A DNA stretch of 64,000 nt from Candidatus Iainarchaeum sp. (GCA_002688035.1 NZBU01000008.1:1-64000); one strand, 5' to 3'. Counted from the stretch's first letter, positions 25,044-34,094 are shown. Notes: generated from the sequence alone by a model not told the origin. A program made the numbers and translations.

Positions 25044-25772
25044 ATGCCAGAAATTAGTGTTTTGATTGAAGCCGGTAAGGCAACTGCTGCCGCTCCATTA
25101 GGCCCGGCACTTGGACCGCTTGGAGTAAACATTGGTGACATCGTTAATCAGATTAACGAGAAGACAAAAGATTATGCTGGAATGAAAGTTCCCGTGAAAA
25201 TTTCTGTTGACTCTAACAAGAACTTTGAAATTTCTATCGGAAGCCCGCCAACAAGTGCTCTTATAAAAAAGGAGCTGGGGCTAGATAAGGCAAGCGACAA
25301 CCCGAAAACCACTTTTGTTGGAAGCCTTACAATGGACCAGGTCAAAAAGGTCGCGGATATGAAGATTGATAACCTTGTTGCTTACTCTGAAAAGAGTGCA
25401 ATGAAGGAAGTTATTGGAACCTGCAATAGCATGGGAATACAAATTGATGACAAGCCCGCTAAAAAAGTTCAGCGGGAGATAAGGCACGGAGAATACTCTT
25501 CTTACTTTGAAAAAATTGGTGAAAAGGGAACAGAAGAGCTAACAGAAGAAGAACTCAAAAAGGATGCTTTAGATGTAGAAGAAGAGAGATCTGAAGCAGA
25601 GAAGCAGAAGTACCTTGATGAGCACCCTGAACTCAGGAAAGAGCTAGAGGCTGAGGAGCAAGCAGAGAAGGCCGAAGAAGCCAAGGAAGAGAAGCCTGAA
25701 GCCGGAAAGGAAGAGAAATCAGAAGAAAAGGCCGAAGGCAAGCCCGAGAGCAAGCCTGAAGAGTCAAAGTAA
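25044..25772 (+). CDS. rpl11: 50S ribosomal protein L11 with long acidic/Lys tail
   Basis: 242 residues. Residues 1-160 are a full L11 (GKATAAAPLGPALGPLGVNIG for the N-terminal domain and CNSMGIQIDDK for the RNA-binding end). Archaeal L11 is normally about 160 residues; the extra 80 are Glu/Lys/Ala-rich (EAEEQAEKAEEAKEEKPEAG and similar). L11 forms the base of the ribosomal stalk. L10 and the stalk protein L12 have comparable tails. Confidence 0.95.
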   Translation: MPEISVLIEAGKATAAAPLGPALGPLGVNIGDIVNQINEKTKDYAGMKVPVKISVDSNKNFEISIGSPPTSALIKKELGLDKASDNPKTTFVGSLTMDQVKKVADMKIDNLVAYSEKSAMKEVIGTCNSMGIQIDDKPAKKVQREIRHGEYSSYFEKIGEKGTEELTEEELKKDALDVEEERSEAEKQKYLDEHPELRKELEAEEQAEKAEEAKEEKPEAGKEEKSEEKAEGKPESKPEESK

Positions 25773-25800
25773 AGCTATTTAAAGCTTTTATTTCACATTT

Positions 25801-25882
25801 TTTATATTAAAGTAATATAGTGCCTATTTTTGGGCCGTTTTCCCGAAAGGGGGAGCACCAGCTTTGCTGGGAGGTTATTGAA
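25801..25882 (+). promoter_or_regulatory. rpl1 promoter and hairpin leader (candidate L1 autoregulatory site)
   Basis: A TATA (TTTATATTA, 25801-25809) is followed by a leader with two hairpins: CCC-GAAA-GGG (25842-25851) and CCAGC-TTT-GCTGG (25858-25870). The second hairpin ends directly against the GGGAGG site for the TTG start of rpl1. In archaea L1 binds its own mRNA leader at a mimic of the 23S site; the layout fits, but I could not compare with the rRNA site. Confidence 0.45.
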
Positions 25883-26554
25883 TTGAACGAGAAAGAATTT
25901 CTATCGGCATTCCAGATAATGAGAAAAGAAACGAAGAAACGCAACTTTATGCAGAGCATAGAGCTGATGATAAACTTCCGTGGCCTTGACTTCAAAAAGG
26001 CTCAGAATCAAATTGATGTAAAAGTTATTATTCCTCATGCAACCGGAAAAGCCAGTGGGAAAACATTACTATTTGCAAAAGACAAGCACTTTGTCGATCA
26101 AATGAAGGACAAGGTTGACAGGATAATTCTTGACAGCGAAATCGCGGGCTTGAAGAAGAAAGATATTGCTTTACTTGCCACAGAGTTCGATGCAGTGATT
26201 GCAGAGGGTCCTGTTATGATTGCTGTTGGTAAATACCTTGGACAAGAACTTGCTCCGAGGGGGAAGATGCCAAGGCCGGTTAAACCCGAGCCAAATGCAG
26301 CACTCTCGGTCTTAAAACAAATGAGTTCTGTTACTCGCGTTACAAACAAAAAAGGAAAGTTTATGCCTGTTGTACAGGTTGTTGTTGGAAATGAGAAAAT
26401 GGAAGATCAGCAGCTCGCAGAGAACTCTGTCGCAGTGTTTAATGCAGTTGCATCAGCACTCCCTGGAAAAAAGCACAACATCAAAAGTGTTTTTGTTAAA
26501 GAATCAATGGGCCCTTCAATAAAGCTCGGTGAGAAAGCGGAGGCCAAAGAATGA
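25883..26554 (+). CDS. rpl1: 50S ribosomal protein L1
   Basis: 223 residues. The first residues (LNEKEFLSAFQIMRKETKKRNFMQSIELMINFRGLD) align to the archaeal L1 N-terminus, fixing the TTG at 25883 as the start rather than the track GTG at 25820; GGGAGG is 8 nt upstream. Core motifs are VIIPHATGKASGKT and LGQELAPRGKMPRP. L1 binds 23S rRNA at the E-site arm and often represses its own operon. Confidence 0.95.
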   Translation: MNEKEFLSAFQIMRKETKKRNFMQSIELMINFRGLDFKKAQNQIDVKVIIPHATGKASGKTLLFAKDKHFVDQMKDKVDRIILDSEIAGLKKKDIALLATEFDAVIAEGPVMIAVGKYLGQELAPRGKMPRPVKPEPNAALSVLKQMSSVTRVTNKKGKFMPVVQVVVGNEKMEDQQLAENSVAVFNAVASALPGKKHNIKSVFVKESMGPSIKLGEKAEAKE

Positions 26555-27663
26555 CCCACCATATTCTTGCCTGGAAGCAAAAGAATGCTGAAGAGCTAAA
26601 AGCGCTTGCAAATAAGTACCCTGTAATTGCGGTGGCAAGCCTTACAAACTTCCCTGCTTCACTTTCACAGGTTCTTAGAAAGAAACTTGCCGGAAAGGCA
26701 GTTATCAAAGTGTCCAAGACAAGAGTAATAAAGAGGGCTTTGGACGAATCCAACATTGATTCCAAGGAGCTCAACGACTATGTCAAGGAATCTGTAGCAG
26801 TCATTTTTACTTCAATGAACCCTTTTGAACTTTATGCTTTCCTGAAAAAAAATAAGGGAAGTGTTTCAGCAAAAGAAGGATCTATTGCAACAATCGACAT
26901 AATGGTTCCTGCTGGAGACACTGGATTACCCCCAGGTCCTGCTCTTAGTGATCTAAAGGCAGCTGGTCTACAGGTAAAGGTTCAGGGAGCAACAATATTT
27001 ATTGCCGCAGACAAGGTTGTAACAAAGAAAGGCGAAGCAGTAACTGGTCCTGTTGCAGGAACACTCTCAAAGCTTGATATAAAACCACTTAAAGTTGGAT
27101 TAAATGTTATAGTTTGCTATGAGGACAAGGAGCTTTTCAAGGCAGATGTTCTTGACATTGATACTGAGGTTGTAAGGGCAAATTTCATTAAAGCTTACAC
27201 ACAGGCATTTAACCTCGCGTTCAACGCAGGTTATTTCACAAAGGAAACCGTTCCATTGCTACTTGGAAAGGCTTTCAGGGATGCAAAAGCCGTTGCCCTT
27301 GAGGGAAAGGTTCTCTCACCTGAAACCATTGAGCAGTTTATTGCAATGGCTACTAGGCAGGCTAATGCTTTGAAGACAAGCATTCCTGATGAGCCCGCAG
27401 AAGCAAAGGCCGAAGAGAAGGCTAAGGAGAAACCAGCCGAAGAAGCTAAGGCTGAAGAAGTCAAAGAAGAAGCTCCTGCTGAGGAAGCAAAGGAAGAGAA
27501 ACCCGAGGCGAAGGCAGAAGAAACAAAGGAAGAGACCAAGGAAGAGAAAACTGAAGAAAAGGCCGAAGAAGTCAAAGAAGATAAGCCTGAAGAGAAAGCC
27601 GAAGAGAAAACCGAGGAGAAGGCTGAAGAAAAGACTGAAGAAAAAACCGAGGAGAAGAAGTAA
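26551..27663 (+). CDS. rpl10: 50S ribosomal protein L10 (P0) with very long Lys/Glu tail
   Basis: 370 residues; archaeal L10 is usually about 290-340. Recognisable parts are the N-terminal RNA-binding domain (VIAVASLTNFPASLSQVLRKKLAG), the insertion domain (AGDTGLPPGPALSDLKAAGL) and the helical spine to which L12 dimers bind. From about residue 280 on, the sequence is nearly only K/E/A/P repeats and ends EEKK. The conserved GLFG-like end of P0 proteins, which contacts translational GTPases, is not visible. The ATG overlaps the rpl1 stop. Confidence 0.95.
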   Translation: MTHHILAWKQKNAEELKALANKYPVIAVASLTNFPASLSQVLRKKLAGKAVIKVSKTRVIKRALDESNIDSKELNDYVKESVAVIFTSMNPFELYAFLKKNKGSVSAKEGSIATIDIMVPAGDTGLPPGPALSDLKAAGLQVKVQGATIFIAADKVVTKKGEAVTGPVAGTLSKLDIKPLKVGLNVIVCYEDKELFKADVLDIDTEVVRANFIKAYTQAFNLAFNAGYFTKETVPLLLGKAFRDAKAVALEGKVLSPETIEQFIAMATRQANALKTSIPDEPAEAKAEEKAKEKPAEEAKAEEVKEEAPAEEAKEEKPEAKAEETKEETKEEKTEEKAEEVKEDKPEEKAEEKTEEKAEEKTEEKTEEKK

Positions 27664-27711
27664 TAGTTTTTCATTTATTGTGAAAAAATGTTTATTTTAA
27701 GAGGTGAAAAT

Positions 27712-28020
27712 ATGGAATATGTCTATAGTGCAATGCTATTGCATTCAGCTGGCCATGAAGTAAAAGAAGATGCTGTAACTAAAGTTTTGGAAGCAGCTGG
27801 CGTTAAGGCCGACAGTGCCCGAGTAAAGGCACTTGTTGCATCGTTAAAGGATGTTAACATCGACGAGGCAATAGAGAAAGCGGCAGCAGTACCAGCAGCA
27901 GCTCCAGCAGCAGCATCGGCCGCCGAAGCAACAGGCGAAGCAAAAGAAGAAAAGAAAGAAGAAGAACCCGGGAAAACTGAGGAAGAAGCAGCTGAAGGGC
28001 TAAGCAGTTTGTTTGGTTAG
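27712..28020 (+). CDS. rpl12: 50S ribosomal protein L12 (P1-type)
   Basis: 102 residues from ATG 27712 with GAGGTG upstream. The N-terminal dimerisation domain ([30 protein letters not shown]) and the Ala-rich hinge lead to an acidic [10 protein letters not shown] region and the conserved end GLSSLFG, which recruits elongation factors. A T-rich stretch follows (28027-28063), probably a terminator. Confidence 0.95.
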   Translation: MEYVYSAMLLHSAGHEVKEDAVTKVLEAAGVKADSARVKALVASLKDVNIDEAIEKAAAVPAAAPAAASAAEATGEAKEEKKEEEPGKTEEEAAEGLSSLFG

Positions 28021-28330
28021 AGGCATTTTCCTCTCCCCTTTTTCTTTTTCTACTTTTTTCTAATTACCTGACTAGCGTTAAGTAATTATGAGAGATCTTT
28101 TATACTTGCAAGGCTCAAAGTATATTAGCGGCAAGTTCACTAACTGCAGTATACAAAGAGAGCAGGAGGTGGTTGCATTATTGGCTCATCTAGTGCACCA
28201 GTTTACTTTACTGTTGATTGTCGCCAGGTTCTGGGGGTTGGGGATAGGAAAGTAAAATTCTGCTATCAATTTTTATCCCAGAATCTTCAATCCTAAACCT
28301 TTTTAATCTTCCAATCCCCTAATTTATAAG

Positions 28331-28462
28331 ATGCCTTCTATTAAACCAGCTAGACGATTACGAGTAATGCCAAAACTGCTTCGAGTTCCAACTAAAGGTG
28401 GTGGATCCCGCAAGCCCACTGTTGGAGAACATATAAAACAAATTGTTACCAGGGTTAAGTGA
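28331..28462 (+). other. Short basic ORF, unassigned (too short for the track)
   Basis: A 43-residue ORF beginning ATGCCTTCTATT. Its product is basic with no recognisable domain. Its TGA stop overlaps the histidine-kinase fragment in another frame, so it may be an out-of-frame part of the same dead gene. Low confidence. Confidence 0.25.
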
Positions 28463-28614
28463 AGGGCAGGGGTGGTAGCGGACTTAGTGTTATGACTGCT
28501 TCAAACATTGTGGGTCAGCATAATGGCCGGCTTGAAATTTCAACCAGACGAGGCAAGCGCGGTCATGGTTCAACTTTTACGCTCAATTTGCCGCTTAAAC
28601 AGCACAAAAAGTAA
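28459..28614 (+). pseudogene. Histidine kinase HATPase_c C-terminal remnant
   Basis: The reading frame GRGGSGLSVMTASNIVGQHNGR continuing to HGSTFTLNLPLK fits the G2 box and last strands of the HATPase_c domain of sensor histidine kinases (compare GxGLGLxI..IVExHGG...GxGStFtf.LPL). The rest of the kinase is absent. It is a gene relic rather than a functional protein. Confidence 0.5.
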
Positions 28615-28671
28615 ACTAGGCAAAATCATTATTAAGTTCTTTGTGTCTATTTATTTCATTCTGGTGAGAAA

Positions 28672-31107
28672 ATGAAAAGAACATTTCTAACCCTGTTTTT
28701 TGCACTGTTGCTGGTTTCAAGCGCGTATGCTGTAATTGAAAAGGGGAGCATGAGAGTTTTTGCGGTAACCAGTGGCTCGGAAATTGCTCTTTCCGCAGAA
28801 CTTGAGATTCAGGCCAAGCCTGGTGAAGGCAAAGTTTGGAGTAGTGTTGAACCATTAATTGGAACTTCTACCCAAACAACGGAGAAGATCGCGGTTCAGG
28901 TTGCGAGAAACTATTTTGACCGAGTTGATAGCTTTGATTATTTCTTTGACATTAACAGTACCGCTTCATTGGTTGATGGGCCAAGTGCCGGAGCGGCCAT
29001 GACCCTGGTTCTAATTTCAATGCTTCAAAATAAAGAGCTTCCCAATAATGTTTCCATAACCGGTACTATAACTGTTGATGGTAGTGTGGGAGCAGTAGGC
29101 GGGGTGTTCAAAAAAGCCCAGGAGGCTGCGCGTGTTGGAATAGACCTTTTTATGATTCCGCAGGGAGAAGCCAAACAGATTGTGAAACTGCCTGAGGGAG
29201 TGGAGTCAATTAACTTACCTGACTATGCGAAGAGAGAGTGGGGTACAACAGTCGTAGAAGTGCCAAACATTGACACTGCACTTAAATACGCTTTCTCAGA
29301 TATTGAGTCTATTGATGTGAATACTGAAACTGTTTTTACTCCAGATTTTGTTCCAGATTCAATTATATTTCCAAGGCACTTGGAGCCAATGGACGGAATG
29401 ACAAACGATTACTTGTCAAGGGCAGAGGTAAGGGTTGAGGAGGCCAGAAACTCTTTAAGCGGAACTCTTTTGAATGATCCTTCCTTAATTGACGCAATGC
29501 TTTCACTCTTAAATCAGAGCGACAAGACTCTTGCACAGGCTAAACTACTGCACGACCAAAACTACTTGTATAGTGCGGCAAATTACGCTTTTCTTGCGAT
29601 GGTTAATGCTTCGCTTGTAAGAGACATTAGTGACAATCCCTCGCTTCTAGAACCAGGTTCAACTGCCTGGGATTTGAAGCTAATGACCCTTAGGAAAAGA
29701 CTCAACGCTCTCAAACGTGACTTGAATAATTTTGTCCCATTGGATTATCTTGAGTGGCATGTAGCAGCCAAAGAGAGGCTTGTTTGGGCTGAGGAAAAAC
29801 TTGAGAAGCTTGAGAAAGCATCCGATAACCTTGTCATTACAGTGGGGGTAGAGGAACAGGAGAATGTTATGCTTGAGAACTTGCTGGAATTTGAGTATGC
29901 TTCCGCATGGGTTGACGCTGCGACAGACTTTCGTTCAATAACACTCAACTCAGAAAAAAGAGTTTCCTCGAATAATTATTTTATCACCCTTGTTGACTCC
30001 TATCTTGTTAATGTAGAGGACGCATTAAAAGTTCTTACTGAGGAGGAAAAAGTCGATATCCTTCGGCGCTTTAATGCCGCAAAGATTGCGAGAGATAGGG
30101 GCTGGCAAATATCGGCGCTCTTTGATGCTGCCTCAGCACTTGCCCTTGCAAACGCGGCCATCTTTGTGAAGAATAAGGAGTTGCCTGAATTAGACCAATA
30201 CCTTGACACAAAGATTGTGGATGTGCAGCAGAAGATGAGTGAAAGTCAATATGATTTTGTTTGGGCAAAACTCTATCTCGATCATGCAATATACTACAAT
30301 AAAGCAGTTAATTTCTATGAGGCTCAAGGCGAGAACATGCGCGCCCTTGAAATGGCCAAAAGTGGAATATCTCTTGCTCTTCTCGCAGAAAACATCTTAC
30401 AAGTAACCATCGAAACAAAAGATTACTTTGATTCGATTCCGCAAAGCAATTACTTAGCCATAAATCAGCAGGATGATATTGACGCAATGTTTGGTACAGC
30501 ATACTTTGCTACACTCTTGGTACTATTATTGGTTGTAATTATAATATTGCTCGTACTCTTGTTCAGGCTCTCACATAAAATCAATGACATCAAGCATTAC
30601 TCTCTAAACGAGAGAATTAAGGCGGTGCGTGAAACGCAGGACTCCCTTGATAGCAAGTGGGAAAACAAAGACCTAAACGATCAGGAGTATGAGCAGCGCA
30701 ATCAGGCATACCAAAAAAAACTCGAGCAACTACTCGATAAAAAATCAGAGTTAAGCACATTACTTGTTGACATTGACAGGGACAAGGCAATGTTGTCTGG
30801 ATTCGAACATGCTTTCCGCAGCTTGAAGAGAAAGAAAAGCAAGAGCAGGATACTAAAAGCAGATTACCAAAAGAACTTTGATTATTACAGCAAACAAATT
30901 GTTTTGCTTGAGAAAGAAATTGCGAAGAAAAAGAGACTTGTGCTAATAAAAGAGGCTCCTTCTACACCCCAGCCTGCAAAAACAATAGAACCAAAAGCAT
31001 TGGTTGTAAAAAAAGTTACTGCAAAGCCAATTGTGGAAAAAAAGCCTGCTAAAGCCCCTGGAAAAAAGAAGTTTGTTCAAAAGAAGAAAGCAAAAACAAA
31101 AAAGTAA
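28672..31107 (+). CDS. Membrane-anchored Lon-like (S16) protease with coiled-coil
   Basis: 811 residues: signal peptide (residues 1-20); a Lon proteolytic domain (about 25-210) with the catalytic Ser105 in VDGPSAGAAM and the Lys in GAVGGVFKKAQEAA (K147/148); a long helical region (about 230-600); a strong membrane helix near 610-630 (LLVLLLVVIIILLVLLF); and a cytosolic coiled coil ending in a K-rich tail (KKKFVQKKKAKTKK). There is no AAA+ module, so it resembles archaeal secreted S16/COG1750 proteases. The catalytic domain would face outside. Function is unknown. Confidence 0.8.
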   Translation: MKRTFLTLFFALLLVSSAYAVIEKGSMRVFAVTSGSEIALSAELEIQAKPGEGKVWSSVEPLIGTSTQTTEKIAVQVARNYFDRVDSFDYFFDINSTASLVDGPSAGAAMTLVLISMLQNKELPNNVSITGTITVDGSVGAVGGVFKKAQEAARVGIDLFMIPQGEAKQIVKLPEGVESINLPDYAKREWGTTVVEVPNIDTALKYAFSDIESIDVNTETVFTPDFVPDSIIFPRHLEPMDGMTNDYLSRAEVRVEEARNSLSGTLLNDPSLIDAMLSLLNQSDKTLAQAKLLHDQNYLYSAANYAFLAMVNASLVRDISDNPSLLEPGSTAWDLKLMTLRKRLNALKRDLNNFVPLDYLEWHVAAKERLVWAEEKLEKLEKASDNLVITVGVEEQENVMLENLLEFEYASAWVDAATDFRSITLNSEKRVSSNNYFITLVDSYLVNVEDALKVLTEEEKVDILRRFNAAKIARDRGWQISALFDAASALALANAAIFVKNKELPELDQYLDTKIVDVQQKMSESQYDFVWAKLYLDHAIYYNKAVNFYEAQGENMRALEMAKSGISLALLAENILQVTIETKDYFDSIPQSNYLAINQQDDIDAMFGTAYFATLLVLLLVVIIILLVLLFRLSHKINDIKHYSLNERIKAVRETQDSLDSKWENKDLNDQEYEQRNQAYQKKLEQLLDKKSELSTLLVDIDRDKAMLSGFEHAFRSLKRKKSKSRILKADYQKNFDYYSKQIVLLEKEIAKKKRLVLIKEAPSTPQPAKTIEPKALVVKKVTAKPIVEKKPAKAPGKKKFVQKKKAKTKK

Positions 31108-31112
31108 CTTTT

Positions 31113-34094
31113 TTACTTCTCTTGACCCATTGCTCTCTCCCTTAACTTTAATCCTATTACACTGCTCTTTTGCTTGTTTAGCGCGACGCCGATTATTTGG
31201 TCTGCTTCTTTTATCAAAGGATCATTATGGGTTATTGCAATAAACTGGCTCTTCTTACTGATTGCCTTGATTATCTTAACCATTTTCACGCTGTTCTCCT
31301 TGTCCAGTGCGGCATCAGCCTCATCAAAAACATAGAATGGCGCGGGCTCATACAACTGTATTGCAAACAGGAACGCTAGCGCTGTCAAAGTTTTTTCGCC
31401 CCCGGACATGCTGTCAATGTTCTGCAACGAGTTTCCTTTATGTTTTGCTTCAATTATAAGCCCTGATTCAAGCGGAATCTCGGGGTTTGAGAGGCTTAGT
31501 AGTCCGTCTCCCTCAAACAGGTCAAGGAATGTTTCACTAAAATGCTTATTAACCTCCTTAAAGCAGTCCATAAAAACAGTGGTTCTCTTCACTTCAATCT
31601 TTTCTATTAATCCTAAAACTGCAATTCTCTCTTCCTCAAGCTTTTCAACTTTTGTCCTCACTTCCTTTACTTCAACCGCGAGTTCGTTGAATGATTCAAC
31701 AGCCTTCATGTTGATTGCCCCTAGTGAAGCAACCTGTTTCTCTATAAGGTCAAGGCGCTTCCTGGACTCAGCTGCCTCAAATTCTTTCAGGAGTTTTTCT
31801 CCCTTAAAGTTCTCAAACTCCTCGTTCAAATCAGTTAGCCTTACTTCAAGCCCGCTGTTCTCAATATTCAGCTGGTTTTCTTGTTGTTCATTGCTCCTAA
31901 TCTTCTGCTGGAGCACGACAACCCTTTCATGAACTCTTTCAATTTCTTCTTCCATCGTGTCCCTTTTCTTTATTTTACCCTTGTTGTCCTCTTCGGCCTT
32001 GTCAAGTTTTATCTCAAGTTCCTTAATATTCTTTTCCATCAAAACTTTTGCCTTTTTGCTTTCCTCAAGGCCTTTCCCTAGCTGCGAATTTTCGCTCTTT
32101 ATTTTTTCTATCTCATTCTCAAACAGCTTTTTTTCCTTGTCAACCCTGTAGCCGAGCGTGGTCTGGATATGCCCCAATCTTTCCTCCGCCATGCTTTTCT
32201 CATGCAGTGCTTTGTTGAGCTTGTTGTTAAGTTGGTTTAACTCATCTAATTGCAGTTTATCTATGAGACTGTTTCTCTTTTGTTCAAGCCTCTCCTTTTC
32301 AGCTGTAAGGCCACTTGCTTTTTCCTTTGCTTTGGCCGCATCAGCTTCTATTCCTGAAACAGATTTTGTTCCAATGCTTGACTTCATTGACTGGATTTGT
32401 TCCCCAAGTTCCTTGTTCTTTCTCCTTTCATCGGAAAGATTTTTGGTTAAGTGTTTTAACTCGTTCTCCCTGAAAACAAGTTCTTCAAGCGCCTCAATTC
32501 TCTTCTTAGCTTCCTCCTCTGTTTCGCTTAATCGCAGCAGTTCCAAGGACTCCTGCTTTATTTTAATAGTTGTTTTTGTAAGCAATTGTTTTCTCTTATC
32601 CTCACCCATCGGACTGTCACAGACAGGACACTCCGCCATCTGTTTTTGCAGCGCAGCAGTTTTTTCTTCAAGTGAATCTATAAGGGCTTGCTTTCTTTTG
32701 TTCTCCCTTATTCTATTCTCTAAACGCTCCCTGCGTTTTTTGAGTGTATCCATCGGATCTGATTCTTTGTTGTAAATTGATTCAAGCAGCCCCTGGTTTT
32801 TCTCTGTTTCATCGATTATTGCTTCCAGTTCTTCTTTTTGTTTTATGAGCTCTTGCACTCGTTCTTTCTCAGCTCTCTGCCTGTTCTTTATTCTCTCGGC
32901 TTCAACTTGCTTTGTGATTTCCTCTTGCTTTAGTAAGTCAATTTGTTGTGTAAGCTCTTTTATCCTTGATTCAATGCCCTGTATGCCTGCCTGTTTTTCA
33001 GAGTAAACCTGTTCTATCTCATTCTTTTGTTTTTGCAGTTCCCCTATCTTCTTCTCAAGGCCCGGCAGCTTGGCCTCAATCTCAATTCTATTGTCAGCCA
33101 TATCTTTTTTCTCTTTCTCCAACTCAAGAATCTTCTGATTCGAGTCTTCAACCCTGCTCTTGTTTCTCTCAACAAGTTCTTCTTTTCTCTCAATTCGCTC
33201 TTCGCTTACAGCAATCTCAGAGCGCTTCTTCTCAAGTTTTGCACCCACAGTTGCAAAAATCTTTTCGCTTGCCGCAAGAATACTTTCATTAAGCTCACGC
33301 GCCTTCTCCTTGTCAACCTTGTTCCTGCGCCCCAGCTCTTTTTCCTTTTCCTCAATCTCTTCCTTCTTCTTCTTGCTCTCATTTATCTTTTCTTTGTTCT
33401 CACTAAGCTGTTTACCGATCTTCCCAATTTCATTTGATAGCAGTGTTGCCTTTAACTGCTTTTTCTCTTTCTCAAGATTCTCATACAACAGGGCGCTTTC
33501 CCTTTCTTTCTCAAGGCCCTGTAAATAGTTCTCTCGTTCCTGCAAAACAATTGTGGTCTCTCTGATTTTAGCCTCAACTTTGTCAAGGTTCTTCATAGCC
33601 TCTTCTTTTTTCTTGTCAAATTCCTGTAGGCCTGCAAGTTCATCAATTATCTGTCTCCTTTCCTCCGGAGACATTTCGACAACCCTGGTTACGTCTCCCT
33701 GCATTACAATGTTGTGTCCGTCTACTCTTATTCCAAGTTCACCGAGCAGTGAAGAAGTTTCATTTAATGTAACACGGTTTCCATCAATTCTGTAAATGGA
33801 TTTGCCCTGCTTGTCAATCATTCTGCTGATCTCGTAGGTTTTCCCATTTTGTTTTATGGTGAGATCTACTTTTGCATAGTTCTCAGTAGAGCTGTTGTTA
33901 ACCAAGTCGGTTAGGCGGCTTGCCCTCAATGTTTTGAGGGAGGTTATTCCAAGCACGAAAAGCAGTGCGTCCAAAATATTGCTTTTTCCGCTTCCGTTGC
34001 TTCCTGCAATAACGGTGAAGCCGTCTGCAATAGGCACTTCAGCCTTTTTGAAGGACTTAAAATTTTTTAAAACAAGCTTCTGCATCTTTACCAT
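31113..34094 (-). CDS. smc: SMC-family ATPase with Rad50-type zinc hook instead of a hinge
   Basis: 993 residues. The N-terminal head has Walker A GSNGSGKSNILDALLFVLG and the SMC-type QGDVTRVVEMSPEERRQIIDEL. The C-terminal head has the ABC signature DSMSGGEKTL and Walker B FYVFDEADAALD. Both heads are SMC-like, not Rad50-like. Two coiled coils of about 300 residues each surround CPVC (AECPVCDSPM) at about 489-492, the exact middle, where Rad50 carries its zinc hook; no roughly 150-residue SMC hinge is present and the protein is shorter than the usual 1150+. A hook would dimerise through shared zinc. ScpA/ScpB-like partners are not seen next to it. It runs convergent to the Lon-like gene. Confidence 0.85.
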   Translation of the reverse strand: MVKMQKLVLKNFKSFKKAEVPIADGFTVIAGSNGSGKSNILDALLFVLGITSLKTLRASRLTDLVNNSSTENYAKVDLTIKQNGKTYEISRMIDKQGKSIYRIDGNRVTLNETSSLLGELGIRVDGHNIVMQGDVTRVVEMSPEERRQIIDELAGLQEFDKKKEEAMKNLDKVEAKIRETTIVLQERENYLQGLEKERESALLYENLEKEKKQLKATLLSNEIGKIGKQLSENKEKINESKKKKEEIEEKEKELGRRNKVDKEKARELNESILAASEKIFATVGAKLEKKRSEIAVSEERIERKEELVERNKSRVEDSNQKILELEKEKKDMADNRIEIEAKLPGLEKKIGELQKQKNEIEQVYSEKQAGIQGIESRIKELTQQIDLLKQEEITKQVEAERIKNRQRAEKERVQELIKQKEELEAIIDETEKNQGLLESIYNKESDPMDTLKKRRERLENRIRENKRKQALIDSLEEKTAALQKQMAECPVCDSPMGEDKRKQLLTKTTIKIKQESLELLRLSETEEEAKKRIEALEELVFRENELKHLTKNLSDERRKNKELGEQIQSMKSSIGTKSVSGIEADAAKAKEKASGLTAEKERLEQKRNSLIDKLQLDELNQLNNKLNKALHEKSMAEERLGHIQTTLGYRVDKEKKLFENEIEKIKSENSQLGKGLEESKKAKVLMEKNIKELEIKLDKAEEDNKGKIKKRDTMEEEIERVHERVVVLQQKIRSNEQQENQLNIENSGLEVRLTDLNEEFENFKGEKLLKEFEAAESRKRLDLIEKQVASLGAINMKAVESFNELAVEVKEVRTKVEKLEEERIAVLGLIEKIEVKRTTVFMDCFKEVNKHFSETFLDLFEGDGLLSLSNPEIPLESGLIIEAKHKGNSLQNIDSMSGGEKTLTALAFLFAIQLYEPAPFYVFDEADAALDKENSVKMVKIIKAISKKSQFIAITHNDPLIKEADQIIGVALNKQKSSVIGLKLRERAMGQEK

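Larger units (their letters stand above)
28021..28671 (+). other. Decayed region with gene remnants
   Basis: No full gene is found in 650 bp. 28021-28070 is T-rich terminator after rpl12. A TATA (cttttatac, about 28097) and a GGAGGT site lead to a 28-codon ORF 28169-28255 whose start resembles an antiporter N-terminus (weak). 28331-28462 is a 43-codon basic ORF of no known family. 28459-28614 is a histidine-kinase C-terminal fragment. The whole looks like remains of older genes. Confidence 0.5.

Noticed and set aside
25502-25753. Ser-rich minus-strand ORF opposite rpl11
   Set aside because: Shadow of the acidic tail codons of rpl11.
27400-27660. Tandem repeat array in the rpl10 tail
   Set aside because: Repeats are codon-level protein low complexity, not DNA satellites or CRISPR; no spacers.
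27231-27674. Ser/Phe-rich antisense ORF (SSVFSSAFSS repeats)
   Set aside because: It is the mirror of the Lys/Glu codon repeats in the rpl10 tail, not a gene.
31408-33528. Several plus-strand Ser/Leu/Phe-rich ORFs opposite smc
   Set aside because: Antisense shadows of a long coiled coil rich in GAA/AAG codons; no independent start signals.
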